Shown here in pieces: positions 53,015 through 62,916 of a stretch of 64,000 nucleotides of DNA. Position numbers and translations under genes: made by a program. Each line of letters begins with the position of its first letter. Within the stretch, counting starts at the first letter, position 1. The notes beneath the pieces are model-generated. The model did not search any database and was not told the DNA's origin. It was given only the letters and a program-made list of their open reading frames with translations. Source of the DNA: JALZUV01 sp964654855 (GTDB lineage Bacteria > Pseudomonadota > Alphaproteobacteria > Rickettsiales > JALZUV01). The stretch is from contig CAZZJS010000008.1 in assembly GCA_964654855.1 (NCBI GenBank), forward strand, positions 6,385 through 70,384, in the 5' to 3' direction.

Positions 53015-53422
53015 ATGAACGCAAATACATATACAAACGAAACAATAGAAATGCTATGGCGCGGTACGCTAGCCATTGCAGCGGTAGCTATTTTTGCCAT
53101 GCTACCATTAGAAGTATTGGCAACAACAGATAGAGGTGCTGGTACAGCACTGGATAATGTTCTCTGTAACATTGTCAGTTTCTTCACCGGTGCAGTAGGT
53201 AAAGGTATCGCGACGATTGCCTTGATTATCATTGGTATTGGTGCACTTATGGGTAAAATCTCATGGGGTATGGCCCTTATCGTAGCGCTAGGTATTGCGC
53301 TCGTATTCGGTGCAACCACATTGGTAGATGCGCTTGGTGCAAGTGAAGGTGGCACGACCAGTAGTGGTTTAGGTGCTTCAGATTGTACTACTGGTGGTTA
53401 CGGTATCGAGGGTGTTACTTGA
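53015..53422 (+). CDS. Orphan TrbC/VirB2-like pilin subunit
   Basis: A 135-residue protein. A long signal (residues 1-37, LAIAAVAIFAMLPLEVLA) is followed by LCNIVSFFTGAVGKGIATIALIIIGIGALMGKISWGMALIVALGIALVFGA, the two-helix hairpin of TrbC/VirB2 pilins. The Gly/Ser/Thr-rich tail with a Cys is specific to this protein. GAGGAG lies 7 bases before the ATG. No other type IV secretion gene is near; Rickettsiales often carry scattered virB2 copies. Confidence 0.85.
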   Translation: MNANTYTNETIEMLWRGTLAIAAVAIFAMLPLEVLATTDRGAGTALDNVLCNIVSFFTGAVGKGIATIALIIIGIGALMGKISWGMALIVALGIALVFGATTLVDALGASEGGTTSSGLGASDCTTGGYGIEGVT

Positions 53423-53447
53423 TTTAACCTTGATAACCAAACAGGAA

Positions 53448-53474
53448 AGCCCTGCCTCACGGCGGGGCTTTTTT
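53448..53474 (+). terminator. Rho-independent terminator
   Basis: AGCCCTGCC pairs with GGCGGGGCT (one G-T pair) around a four-base loop and is followed by TTTTT. It ends the VirB2-like transcript. Confidence 0.88.
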
Positions 53475-53583
53475 GTTGCCGTATTTTTGCTCAAAGATTG
53501 TCACAAAAGCTTAACACTTCATTTATCCACAAGTGGTATAATTTATGAATAGAAAAATATTGATGAAATTAAGAAGGTAGATC

Positions 53584-54939
53584 ATGGTAGGATTTGATGA
53601 TTTTAAACAAGGACTAAGAGGTGCAATAACAACCTATGGATTGACCGCAGCCATGACTTTTGGCGGTGCAGCGGGAGCTTTATCAAATACAACGGCACCT
53701 GCTGATCTTAACAATGTAGATGCGAAGCATATCTTAATTAATCAAGGCGATCCAATTAAAGGTCTGCAAAAAGGGTCACTAGAATATCTTTATGCTGAGG
53801 CGATGATTTTGCATGAAGCAGGAAAAGAAGATTTATTGGAATATATCTTTAATGAAATTAGGGAAAAAGAAAAAGCAGAGAGCATCACAGAAGCCGAAAG
53901 GGAAGGTGCCAAGAAAAAAGCAAGCGAATCTGTGGATTGGGATAATCTAAAATATGCAGATATTGAAGACGTTGTAGAAGACGTTAAAGAGCGTTCTGAA
54001 ACAAAAGTTATTTCGGCTGCTGATATCGCGGCGGTTAATGAAGCACAGCAAGATGCTGCCCCTGTAGCTCCAGAAAAAACATATAATGATCAAGCTTACG
54101 GTGAGGCTGAAGAGCCTGCTTCTACTATGACTTATCAAGCAGAGCCCCATAAAGATGATGTGGTTGTGAAGGAAGGAAAAACTTACGATTTATCAAAATA
54201 TAAGAAACAAACGACCTTTTACATCCCTGCGGGTGTGAGTGCAAAATTTGAGAATGCATTTTTTGATGCACATACTTTTAAAACTGGAACGCAAAGGTTA
54301 GGCTTTGTCGAAGGTGGTAGGGACGGTGACTTTGCCTATGTTGTTCGTGATGATCAAGGTCGAAGCAAAGGAGTGATAAGCTTTAATAATGCAAAAATGA
54401 GCAAAGCATTTTCTGATATTTCTCGTCAAAAAAGGAGAGATTCAAATATAAGTGATGAATTGGAAAATCTAGGTGAACAAGCGGGCAAGGTGATAACACG
54501 TCAGCAGACAATAGATGCTGCAGCGGACAAAGTGGTACCCTCTTTCTTAGGACAAGTTCTCAGTTGGGCTGGCAAAAACAAACGTGAGTTCGAAAATGAA
54601 TTTGAAAGAGCGGATCCTGCTAAAGCTGAAAGCGCCCGTCTTGCTTTCCGTACACAGAATGGAGATATTCCAGAAATCTTACCTGATAAAGAAGCAAAAA
54701 AACCAATAATTGGGAATTCTCAAGGCTCAATCGATGTGGAAAAGATCTTAAATAAAGGTGATGATACCTATCGTGGTTTGGTTGATGGCAGTTATGAAGC
54801 GCAATATACTGCAGTGAATGTTGCCCAGATTCAGCAGAAAGAGCCAGAAAAAGGTAAGTGGCAAAAGTTACATGAAGCTAAGGAAGCCAAGAAAGCTGAA
54901 AGCCAAAAGTCATCGGATTATTTCCGAGGAATGTCCTAA
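53584..54939 (+). CDS. Unknown Ala/Glu-rich protein
   Basis: A 451-residue protein. A short hydrophobic stretch (AITTYGLTAAMTFGGAAGAL, residues 14-33) near the start may be a signal or anchor. Residues 80-150 are highly charged, probably coiled coil. A more folded part (TFYIPAGVSAKFENAFFDAHTF to YVVRDDQGRSKGVISF) spans about 210-275. The end is rich in Lys, Glu and Gln. No family recognised. AAGAAGG precedes the ATG. It follows the VirB2-like gene after a terminator, so it has its own promoter. Confidence 0.65.
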   Translation: MVGFDDFKQGLRGAITTYGLTAAMTFGGAAGALSNTTAPADLNNVDAKHILINQGDPIKGLQKGSLEYLYAEAMILHEAGKEDLLEYIFNEIREKEKAESITEAEREGAKKKASESVDWDNLKYADIEDVVEDVKERSETKVISAADIAAVNEAQQDAAPVAPEKTYNDQAYGEAEEPASTMTYQAEPHKDDVVVKEGKTYDLSKYKKQTTFYIPAGVSAKFENAFFDAHTFKTGTQRLGFVEGGRDGDFAYVVRDDQGRSKGVISFNNAKMSKAFSDISRQKRRDSNISDELENLGEQAGKVITRQQTIDAAADKVVPSFLGQVLSWAGKNKREFENEFERADPAKAESARLAFRTQNGDIPEILPDKEAKKPIIGNSQGSIDVEKILNKGDDTYRGLVDGSYEAQYTAVNVAQIQQKEPEKGKWQKLHEAKEAKKAESQKSSDYFRGMS

Positions 54940-54942
54940 AAA

Positions 54943-55644
54943 TCACTGCACGCAGTGGATATTGACAATCATCTCGCTGGCCATGCGCTCTAAATAGCCT
55001 TGGCCATGCTGTAGCGCCGAATGCATCGTCACCGTATAGACATTCTCACCTTCTAGGAAATTCCATAAATGCGGCAAGCTGATTGCGAGATCGCTATTGC
55101 CCATATTTTCCACACGGCCGCTAATGACGTTGGTGCGTGTAAGTTGCGCTTTACCCATGACTACGCCAATCACATTGCCGCTTCTATCGAGTAAGGGGCC
55201 GCCACTATTACCTTGGCGCGCAGAATCTTCAAATTGCACCCAGCGGTCGCTGCCCATCGGGCCGATTGTATCTTTCACTTTGGAATGACTCACTTTGTAA
55301 ATGCCGGTTTGCCCATGCTTTTCGGGATAGCCAATCACGAGGAGCTTCTCGCCTTTACGAATCGGAATGCCTTTCTCACGGATGGGTGCAACACGGGGAG
55401 GGATCGTACTGGTCTTTAGCAAGGCAAGGTCAATATCCGCATCGACCTTAATAACTTTTGCTTGTGTCGGGTTAACGGCCCCACGAATCCGCACTGTATC
55501 GCAGCCTTTCACCACATGCTCATTGGTGATAATATGCCCAGCTTTGCTTATGAAAAACCCTGTGCCAGATTTATAATATTGCTGCGCCTGAGCGGGAAAG
55601 GCCAAAAGCGCGAGGATGCCGAGTGTATATAATGGGTGTTTCAT
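54943..55644 (-). CDS. Exported trypsin-like serine protease (HtrA-type catalytic domain)
   Basis: A 233-residue protease. The signal peptide (residues 1-20, ending AQAQ) leads to GTGFFISKAGHIITNEHVVKGC (catalytic His), DADIDLALLKT (Asp) and SARQGNSGGPLLDRSGNVIGVV (Ser). No PDZ domain follows, so it is shorter than DegP. It likely acts in the periplasm. It converges with the unknown gene upstream with 3 bases between the stops. Confidence 0.9.
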   Translation of the reverse strand: MKHPLYTLGILALLAFPAQAQQYYKSGTGFFISKAGHIITNEHVVKGCDTVRIRGAVNPTQAKVIKVDADIDLALLKTSTIPPRVAPIREKGIPIRKGEKLLVIGYPEKHGQTGIYKVSHSKVKDTIGPMGSDRWVQFEDSARQGNSGGPLLDRSGNVIGVVMGKAQLTRTNVISGRVENMGNSDLAISLPHLWNFLEGENVYTVTMHSALQHGQGYLERMASEMIVNIHCVQ

Positions 55645-55678
55645 TATTTCAGTATATCCTAGTTATTGGTCATTTTGA

Positions 55679-56641
55679 TTAAAGGGCTCTCTCTTTATCA
55701 GAGAACTGCTCTTTCCCATTCTCTAAGACAGATCGTATACAGGCAGTAATGATACCACCCTTTTGATCCATTCGCTCTGCTTTTTCTAGAAGCGTTTCCA
55801 TTGTTGCTCGTGTTCTCTTTGCATCTGGATGGCCAATCGCTTTTGCGCAGCTTTTAACATGCTCAACGAGTGTATTTACGAAGGATTCCTTATCTGTAGC
55901 CATGCTAAAGCATTGATCAATAATTTGTTTTGCATTCATTTCTTCAAGCACGATAGGCTTACCCGGTGCTACATATGCAGTTTTTTTGACAGGAGGCTCT
56001 AGTTTAGTAATGGTAGGCTTAGGTTCTATTGGCTTGAGCGCAGGTATGCTTTTTTTCTTTTGCTCGGGTTTTGGTGGAATCTTCACATCAAAGCCAATAG
56101 AGCGTTCAATCTTGGCTAAAATTTGTTCGGCACTTGGAAGTTTTTCATCTTCTTGGCTGCACCAGGGAACCTCTTTTTTTAGAAGTTTTAGGAATTTTTT
56201 ATTTTCCTGTGTGACGATATGTTTTTTAGTTGTTCCCGCAAGCCTTTCTTGGTTCTTTTCCACAATGAATTTGGTGGTGATCGCAACGATTGGTTTTTCT
56301 TTTAAGAGCGCTTCAATCAACCCTTCCCCTGTTGCATTATCTGTGGGCATGAAATTGTGATCAGGGGCTTCTGCTGCGGCAGGTTTTGAAAGTGGCAACG
56401 TTTGATGGCGATTAAAAAATCGTTTGAGCTGTGTTTTAATTATTGAGGCTTCTGTTTTGCTATAACCATTCTCAAGCAGTGTAAGGGTGAACTCCCAGTC
56501 TTTGACTGTATCTGTGCCTTTAACCCCAAACCCTCGGTTGCGATTCGCAAAGGCATAAGCCTGTCGCGCTATTTCACCCTCTTTAGCTTCTAATGCTTTA
56601 TAGGTAATATAACCGGTTCTTTTTTCTAGGCTTTTAGCCAT
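55679..56641 (-). CDS. Unknown protein upstream of the protease
   Basis: A 320-residue protein without signal peptide. The first 80 residues are basic and helical (KTEASIIKTQLKRFFNRH), the middle is Lys/Pro-rich (PPKPEQKKKSIPALKPIEPKP, with KPTITKLEPPVKK), and the last 100 residues are helical. No family recognised. It lies 12 bases after the clpA stop, so it may be expressed with clpA. Confidence 0.6.
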   Translation of the reverse strand: MAKSLEKRTGYITYKALEAKEGEIARQAYAFANRNRGFGVKGTDTVKDWEFTLTLLENGYSKTEASIIKTQLKRFFNRHQTLPLSKPAAAEAPDHNFMPTDNATGEGLIEALLKEKPIVAITTKFIVEKNQERLAGTTKKHIVTQENKKFLKLLKKEVPWCSQEDEKLPSAEQILAKIERSIGFDVKIPPKPEQKKKSIPALKPIEPKPTITKLEPPVKKTAYVAPGKPIVLEEMNAKQIIDQCFSMATDKESFVNTLVEHVKSCAKAIGHPDAKRTRATMETLLEKAERMDQKGGIITACIRSVLENGKEQFSDKERAL

Positions 56642-56653
56642 CCAGCAACCTGA

Positions 56654-58993
56654 TTAAGCGTCTGCTTCTTCTTTACGGGGTTTGCGTTTTTTCGGCTCAG
56701 GCTTGTCGAAATCAAAGACGAGTTCGTCTTTCTTCAGCACGACTGTTACCGTACCGCCTTTAGTCAATTTACCGAAGAGAACTTCATCCGCCAATGGTTT
56801 CTTGATCTTCTCGGTAATGAGGCGAGATAGCGGACGAGCGCCGTTCTTACGGTCATAACCTTTTTCAGATAACCACTCACGTGCGTCTTCAGAAAGGATA
56901 ATCTGTACGTTACGCTCTTGTAGTTGACCTTCAAGTTTCGCGATGAACTTATCGACCACATGGTTAACCACTTCGCCGTCCAAGTGAGTGAATGGCACGA
57001 TAGCATCTAAACGGTTACGGAATTCTGGCGTAAAGAGACGGTTAACTGCTTCCGTATCTTCGCCTTCGCGTTCGGTACGGCCAAAGCCGATAGGAGCGCG
57101 TTCCATATCCGCTGCGCCCGCATTACTGGTCATAATGATGATTGCATTGCGGAAATCGACGGTTTTGCCATTATTATCAGTAAGTTTGCCGTAATCCATC
57201 ACTTGAAGGAGGATATTATAAACATCCTGATGCGCTTTTTCGATCTCATCGAGAAGGATTACGCAATATGGGTTTTTGTCGACTGCATCTGTCAATACGC
57301 CGCCTTGCTCATAACCAACATAGCCTGGAGGGGCACCAATTAGACGAGCTACTGCGTGTTTCTCCATATATTCTGACATGTCGATACGAGTCAGCTCCAT
57401 ACCCATTGCTTTGGAAAGTTGTAGAGCTACTTCGGTTTTACCTACGCCGGTTGGGCCGGTGAAGAGGTAGTTACCGATTGGTTTCTCAGGTTCGCGTAAG
57501 CCTGCACGCGCCATTTTCACGGCAGAAGCAAGTTGTTCAATCGCATTATCTTGACCAAATACAGTGAGCTTGAGGTTCTGTTCAATGTGTTTTAGTTGTT
57601 CAGTATCGTCTGAAGATAAAGACTTACTCGGCATCTTAGCGACTCTCGCGACAATATCTTCAATCTGGCGTAACCCGATAGTTTTACGGCGTTGGCCTTC
57701 TGGCAATAGCATTTGCGCTGCACCTGCTTCGTCCATCACGTCGATGGCCTTATCAGGCAAGTGGCGGTCATGAATGTAGCGTGAAGAGAGTTCCACGGCA
57801 GCTTTGATGGCTGCAGTGGTGAATTTCACCTTATGGTGCTCTTCATAGTAAGGCTTCAAGCCGCGCAGGATCTTGATGCTATCTTCGATATTTGGCTCAG
57901 CTACGTCGATTTTTTGGAAACGACGCGCAAGCGCGTGATCTTTTTCTACATGATTGCGATATTCTTTGTAGGTAGTTGAACCGATACATTTGATCGAACC
58001 ACGCGCTAAAGCTGGTTTTAGCAAGTTACATGCATCTAAAGCACCGCCTGAAGTCGAACCTGCGCCCATAATCGTGTGGATTTCATCAATAAATAAAACT
58101 GCACCAGGAAGTTTCTCAATTTCTGTAATTACGGCTTTCATGCGTTCTTCAAAGTCGCCACGATAGCGCGTTCCGGCAAGGAGCGAACCCATATCGAGTG
58201 AGAAGATTACGGCATTTTTAAGCACATCTGGCACTTCACCGCGTGTGATACGAAGGGCGAGGCCTTCAGCAATCGCGGTTTTACCCACGCCTGCCTCACC
58301 CACATAAAGTGGATTATTTTTGCTACGGCGGCAAAGCACTTGAATGGTGCGCTCTACTTCTTTTTCACGACCAATCAGAATGTCTGTTTTACCTGATTCA
58401 GCTTTCTTATTGAGATCAACCGTATATTGAGCGATTGCTTCTTGGCTGTCTTTTGCTCCTGTTTGTGCGGCAGTGCCGAAAGCGTCCGCTGTTTCTGTCT
58501 CGCGTTCGTCGTTTTGGTTTTCATCTTGCTTAGCAGGTGTGCCTACGCGCATGAAATCACCGTATTTCACAATACCGTGGCTGATATAGTTGACCACATC
58601 AAGGCGGTTAATATCTTGTTCTTGAAGGAAATAAACTGCATGGCTTTCGCGCTCTGAGAATAAGGCGACAAGTACATTCGCGCCCGTTACTTCGCTTTTG
58701 CCAGCCGATTGTACATGGATAGCCGCACGATGGATCACACGTTGGAAGCCAGCCGTTGGTTTTGCTTCATCAATGCTATCTACCGCAAGTGCGCTTAGGT
58801 CATTTTCGATGAAATCAACCAATGCATCTTGCAGGTCACCAAGGTTTACACCGCAACCACGTAAAATAGGCGAGGCATCTGTATCTTGCGTAAGCCCTAA
58901 TAATAGATGCTCTAGTGTAGCATATTCATGGCCGTAATCTTTAGCTAGGCCCAGTGCGCGGTGGAGTGTTTGTTCCAGATTTTTAGAAAGCAT
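56654..58993 (-). CDS. clpA: ATP-dependent Clp protease ATPase subunit ClpA
   Basis: About 779 residues from the ATG at 58993, preceded by GAGGAA; the frame is open to 59029. The N-domain (LEQTLHRALGLAKDYGHEYATLEHLLLGL) binds ClpS. Two AAA+ modules follow: GEAGVGKTAIAEGLALRI and VLFIDEIHTIMGAG, then FTGPTGVGKTEVALQLS and VILLDEIEKAHQDVYN, with IGFGR in the ClpP loop. It unfolds N-end-rule and other substrates for ClpP. Full length. Confidence 0.96.
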   Translation of the reverse strand: MLSKNLEQTLHRALGLAKDYGHEYATLEHLLLGLTQDTDASPILRGCGVNLGDLQDALVDFIENDLSALAVDSIDEAKPTAGFQRVIHRAAIHVQSAGKSEVTGANVLVALFSERESHAVYFLQEQDINRLDVVNYISHGIVKYGDFMRVGTPAKQDENQNDERETETADAFGTAAQTGAKDSQEAIAQYTVDLNKKAESGKTDILIGREKEVERTIQVLCRRSKNNPLYVGEAGVGKTAIAEGLALRITRGEVPDVLKNAVIFSLDMGSLLAGTRYRGDFEERMKAVITEIEKLPGAVLFIDEIHTIMGAGSTSGGALDACNLLKPALARGSIKCIGSTTYKEYRNHVEKDHALARRFQKIDVAEPNIEDSIKILRGLKPYYEEHHKVKFTTAAIKAAVELSSRYIHDRHLPDKAIDVMDEAGAAQMLLPEGQRRKTIGLRQIEDIVARVAKMPSKSLSSDDTEQLKHIEQNLKLTVFGQDNAIEQLASAVKMARAGLREPEKPIGNYLFTGPTGVGKTEVALQLSKAMGMELTRIDMSEYMEKHAVARLIGAPPGYVGYEQGGVLTDAVDKNPYCVILLDEIEKAHQDVYNILLQVMDYGKLTDNNGKTVDFRNAIIIMTSNAGAADMERAPIGFGRTEREGEDTEAVNRLFTPEFRNRLDAIVPFTHLDGEVVNHVVDKFIAKLEGQLQERNVQIILSEDAREWLSEKGYDRKNGARPLSRLITEKIKKPLADEVLFGKLTKGGTVTVVLKKDELVFDFDKPEPKKRKPRKEEADA

Positions 58994-59152
58994 AATTTCC
59001 TCGTTGTTACTCTCTAACTTTATCGCCAAACTCTTAACATGACGTTAGCAGAAGCTTAAAAAAGGGTTAGGATGTAAGAAAAAGTGAAATTTTTTGGTTA
59101 AGGAGCTTCCTCTTCACTATAAAGTAACCACTTTTGGTTATAATTTGCTTCA

Positions 59153-60103
59153 ATGAGTAATTTACGAGATAATTTATTACAGCGGGCACATAATGCGAGT
59201 TATGCAGAGCGCCTACAGTTGGTAAGAGAGTGCCTTGCCGAAGCGTCTCAACAGCAATTTCAAGCGATGCAGCATGTTCTTGAATTTCACGATAGCCTAA
59301 TCCTGCAGGCGAAAGAGCGGGGCTACGACGATTTACCTGATATTATTTGTGCGGCTCCGTTTGAGCAAAAAATAAAACATTATGTTCAAACTGCTCCTGC
59401 AGTTGAGATCATGGGTCTGGAGCCGGATGAATTGGTGGGTTCAATCGCTATTGCAGATCGAGATATTACCGATAATAAAGCTCTATTTAAGCAAGGCATT
59501 TCTGAGGTAAGAGGCTATCTGATAGATTTGGGTGAAGAAGAAATCTTCAACCACTATTTAGCATTAACAAATGGTTTTGATAAGGTAACAAAGTGGACGA
59601 TTCGTGCCAATGCTATTTTAGGTAATAAACTTGGTACAGGTGAAGTACAAAATGCAAAGAAACTACTCAAACGGCGTGTAAGGGAAGTTGTGAACGCTTT
59701 GAAGGTTTCAACCTCAGCAATTCAGAATTACTGTACTCGTATTATCAAGCATGCAGATGAGCTGGGCATTGAGGGGGAGTTGCTAGATAGTGTTATTGAA
59801 AATACCGAATCGTACGCAGGTTTAGATTATGATGCAGTGTTACAGGAGACGATTGAGTCGATTGAGGGTGCTTTAGTAAAACCAGAGCTAGATCGAGCAA
59901 GTCTAGAGATTGAAAGCGAACTTCAGGAGGACCTTAGAGCTTTAGAGAATTCTAGCAATATTTGTGCAATGTTTTTCACGAAAAAATTGAGTGAGGAAGT
60001 GCGCAAGGATCTATTAAAGTCAAAGGGTGAACTGACTGATGCGATGGACCAGTTGCGTGAAGTAGAATTTAAGCAAAATAAAGATCGAGGTCAAAAGCGC
60101 TAG
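59153..60103 (+). CDS. Unknown helical protein between clpA and clpS
   Basis: A 316-residue soluble protein, helical and acidic with several Leu/Glu heptad-like stretches (RRVREVVNALKVSTSAI, LLDSVIENTESYAGLDYDAVLQETIESIEGAL). No family recognised and no signal peptide. It lies on the plus strand between the two minus-strand clp genes that usually adjoin, and ends 1 base from clpS. Confidence 0.65.
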   Translation: MSNLRDNLLQRAHNASYAERLQLVRECLAEASQQQFQAMQHVLEFHDSLILQAKERGYDDLPDIICAAPFEQKIKHYVQTAPAVEIMGLEPDELVGSIAIADRDITDNKALFKQGISEVRGYLIDLGEEEIFNHYLALTNGFDKVTKWTIRANAILGNKLGTGEVQNAKKLLKRRVREVVNALKVSTSAIQNYCTRIIKHADELGIEGELLDSVIENTESYAGLDYDAVLQETIESIEGALVKPELDRASLEIESELQEDLRALENSSNICAMFFTKKLSEEVRKDLLKSKGELTDAMDQLREVEFKQNKDRGQKR

Positions 60104-60104
60104 T

Positions 60105-60464
60105 TTATGCGTCTTTTTCCATTACGCATTGAAGGGGATGGTCATTCTGGCGAGCGAGGTAAAGGGTTTGATCTACTTTAGTTTCAGCAACATCGCGGGT
60201 GAAAACACCGCATAGGCCAGCGCCTTTATTATGCACCTGCATCATGATAGATGCCGCTTCTTCGGTGGATTTATGGTAGATATTTTCTAGCACTTTCACG
60301 ACAAAATCCATCGGGGTAAAATCGTCATTGAGCAATACGACCTTATAAAAAGACGGGCGTTGCAGCTTTTGCTTTGGCTTAGCTTCCAGTACATCCGTAT
60401 CGCCGTCACCAGGCTGCGCTGGTGGCAATTCTTCCGCTTGTAATTTAGTAGAGTCTGCTTTCAT
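60105..60464 (-). CDS. clpS: Clp adaptor ClpS
   Basis: A 119-residue adaptor. RPSFYKVVLLNDDFTPMDFVVKVLENIYHKSTEEAASIMMQVHNKGAGLCGVFTRDVAETKV is the ClpS core; the Asn-Asp-Asp and hydrophobic pocket residues that bind N-degrons are in place. The first 35 residues are a disordered, acidic tail. It delivers N-end-rule substrates to ClpA. Confidence 0.95.
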   Translation of the reverse strand: MKADSTKLQAEELPPAQPGDGDTDVLEAKPKQKLQRPSFYKVVLLNDDFTPMDFVVKVLENIYHKSTEEAASIMMQVHNKGAGLCGVFTRDVAETKVDQTLYLARQNDHPLQCVMEKDA

Positions 60465-60514
60465 TCACCTTTCTTTATACCGTAAATTCACTTTTGGCAA
60501 AAGAAGGGTTGTGA

Positions 60515-61519
60515 TTATTGCGCCCCGCTACTTTCTGAGGCTGCGTCTGCTGCTGGTGGGAGTGCACTGACAGAATTATCGTTTTGAATTTTCTTTTGGC
60601 GTTTTTTCAATGTGTCTCTTGCATTTGGCACGGTGAGGAGCGAACGAGGTGCCGCCTGCGCTTGTGGCAGTAATGATAAATGTGATCCACGTAATAAGAT
60701 AATCTCAATACGGCGGTTAAGAGCTGAGATAGGGTCGTCGCGCAAAACAGGGTTGCTGGAAGAATGTCCAACAATTTTCTTTACCCGTGCTTTGGTCATT
60801 TTGTTTCTTTCTAAGAAACGACGAGTTGACAAGGCACGGTCGGTTGATAATTCCCAATTAGAGTATTTCTTGTTGATTCCCGCATAGGGCAGCGCATCCG
60901 TATGGCCGTTAATCGAAAGATGGTTCGGCAATTTACGAATGATGGGAGTCATTCCTTTTAGAATTTTCTTACCTGCATCGCTAAGCTCAGCGCTTCCAGG
61001 TTTGAACATGGTATATTTATCAGAATCGCGAAGCTCAATTTTTAATCCTTCTGGGTTTTGTTCCATTAGGATATTTTCAGTAAAATCTCGTAAGTTGGGG
61101 TCTGACTCTACGACTTGAGCAATTTCTTTCTTTGCATCTTCGAACAGAACGCTTTCTTCCTCGCCATCCAAATTCGTTTCGGCACTATTATCGGTTACTT
61201 CACCAGAATCGGGCTGTTTGATAACGAGATTCACCTCAGACGTATCATTTCGAGAGGTGCCGCTTTCCGTCGTGACAGATTTACCGCCAGAAAAACCGAT
61301 ACCTTGCGAATCTCTCAAACCGACTGTCGGGGTGAAGTACTCTTGAAGGCCTTTTTTCTGCTCTTCCGAGGCAGCTGCGATTAACCATAATAACAAAAAG
61401 AATGCCATCATTGCGGTCACAAAATCTGCGTAGGCTACTTTCCATGCCCCCCCATGATGGACAGGGCGGCCTTTTTTAACCTTTTTAATAATGATGGGAG
61501 GTTGGTTTCCGTCAGCCAT
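60515..61519 (-). CDS. motB: Flagellar motor stator protein MotB
   Basis: About 334 residues from the ATG at 61519 (MADGNQPPIIIKKV). GAWKVAYADFVTAMMAFFLLLWLIAA near residue 30 is the single membrane helix with the proton-carrying Asp. The C-terminal OmpA-like domain has LSINGHTDALPYAG and NWELSTDRALSTRRFLE and binds peptidoglycan. The long Glu/Asp-rich linker and C-terminal tail are specific. motA lies 11 bases upstream. Confidence 0.94.
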   Translation of the reverse strand: MADGNQPPIIIKKVKKGRPVHHGGAWKVAYADFVTAMMAFFLLLWLIAAASEEQKKGLQEYFTPTVGLRDSQGIGFSGGKSVTTESGTSRNDTSEVNLVIKQPDSGEVTDNSAETNLDGEEESVLFEDAKKEIAQVVESDPNLRDFTENILMEQNPEGLKIELRDSDKYTMFKPGSAELSDAGKKILKGMTPIIRKLPNHLSINGHTDALPYAGINKKYSNWELSTDRALSTRRFLERNKMTKARVKKIVGHSSSNPVLRDDPISALNRRIEIILLRGSHLSLLPQAQAAPRSLLTVPNARDTLKKRQKKIQNDNSVSALPPAADAASESSGAQ

Positions 61520-61530
61520 AATATTTTCTG

Positions 61531-62388
61531 CTAGTCGCTCGTGCCGGTGCAAGCGTCTTCAACGGTTTTAAAATCTGGCCGTTCTGCTTGCGGAATCACA
61601 TTACGAGCAAATTCGACAGTGACGGCCGGTGCGTTTCCTTTTAAATGGGCTAGAATTCCAGCGCGGATGCATAAAGCATACTGATGCTCATCATCAAGGT
61701 ATTTCCCAATGAAACTACCAATAGGGCTCACTAAACCATAGGCAAGCAGGATACCAAGGAAGGTTCCCACCAGTGCTGCACCAATGAGTTTACCTAAAAT
61801 TTCAGGTGGTTCGCTGATGCTACCCATCGTAACGATTACGCCAAGTACCGCTGCTACGATACCCAGTGCTGGAAAAGCATCACCCAGCGTTACCCATGCA
61901 TGAGAAACAGTATGGTTTTCATGATGAGTTGCTTCCAAATCAGCATCCATCAGGCTTTCAATTTGATATTGATCTTCCATCCCCATCGTCATGATGCGCA
62001 AATAATCGCAAAAAAAATGCACCGCATAGTGGTTTTCAATAAAGCTAGGATATTGCGAAAACAGGTTTGAATCTTTCGGCGCTTCAATATGAGACTCAAT
62101 CTCTAGCATTCCTTTGCTCTTAATCAGTTTGAAAACCGTATATTGCAAAGAGAGTAGATCAACATAATCTTGTTTTTTGTAAGGTGAACCTTTCAGGAGA
62201 TATTTAAGCACTCCAAGGCATCGCTTCATTACCTTAGGCGGGTTGGCAATCATGAAAGAACCAATGGCGGCACCACAAATAATGAGCACTTCCGTTGGCT
62301 GCCACAAGACTGCTAGGCTTCCACCATGTAGGGCGTAGCCACTGATAACAGAGGCAAAAACAACTATGAAACCAACAATAAATAACAT
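61531..62388 (-). CDS. motA: Flagellar motor stator protein MotA
   Basis: A 285-residue stator subunit with four membrane segments. VGFIVVFASVISGYALHGGSLAVLWQPTEVLIICGAAIGSFM opens the protein, the cytoplasmic loop carries the charged residues that touch FliG, and AFPALGIVAAVLGVIVTMGSI with AALVGTFLGILLAYGLVSPIG are the last helices. It forms the proton channel with MotB. It is the first gene of the operon, and the promoter lies in the stretch up to the 23S gene. Confidence 0.95.
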   Translation of the reverse strand: MLFIVGFIVVFASVISGYALHGGSLAVLWQPTEVLIICGAAIGSFMIANPPKVMKRCLGVLKYLLKGSPYKKQDYVDLLSLQYTVFKLIKSKGMLEIESHIEAPKDSNLFSQYPSFIENHYAVHFFCDYLRIMTMGMEDQYQIESLMDADLEATHHENHTVSHAWVTLGDAFPALGIVAAVLGVIVTMGSISEPPEILGKLIGAALVGTFLGILLAYGLVSPIGSFIGKYLDDEHQYALCIRAGILAHLKGNAPAVTVEFARNVIPQAERPDFKTVEDACTGTSD

Positions 62389-62916
62389 TGATGCCGTCTT
62401 TCTTTATTTCTACTTACTTTTACACATCTTTACACAGGAAGCGATTCTCATGCCAATATCGATCACCTTGGCAGGTAATGATGAATAAAGCGTTAAGGTT
62501 GAAGAGGGAATTTGGCCACAGGTTAGGGGCTGCATTTTTCGTCCCGTTACGATTGTTATCGCTCCAGTTACGCGACGCGCTGCTTGCTGATGGCTCAGCT
62601 CGCCTACTGACTTGCTCCTTACATAGCGGGAAAATAATTAGTAATTCTTAGGTGTGTACTTGGCTTTATTGAGCATAAAAGCTCTCAACTCATCCACAAG
62701 TAAATCCAAAATGGGGATAAGAATGCACCTTTGACTGTGGTAATTTACGAGAAATTTAGTGAATCTGAGGGGTGGGAGGCATCAAAACCGACTTTTGATT
62801 GTGGAAAACTGAAAATTTTTAGGACGCAGGTGAGATTTCTGCGTGCGGCAAATAGCTGGAAAGTAAGCATTTTTTAAAAATGATGGAAAAAAGATGCGAA
62901 AAGGGTGTTTTGGGTG

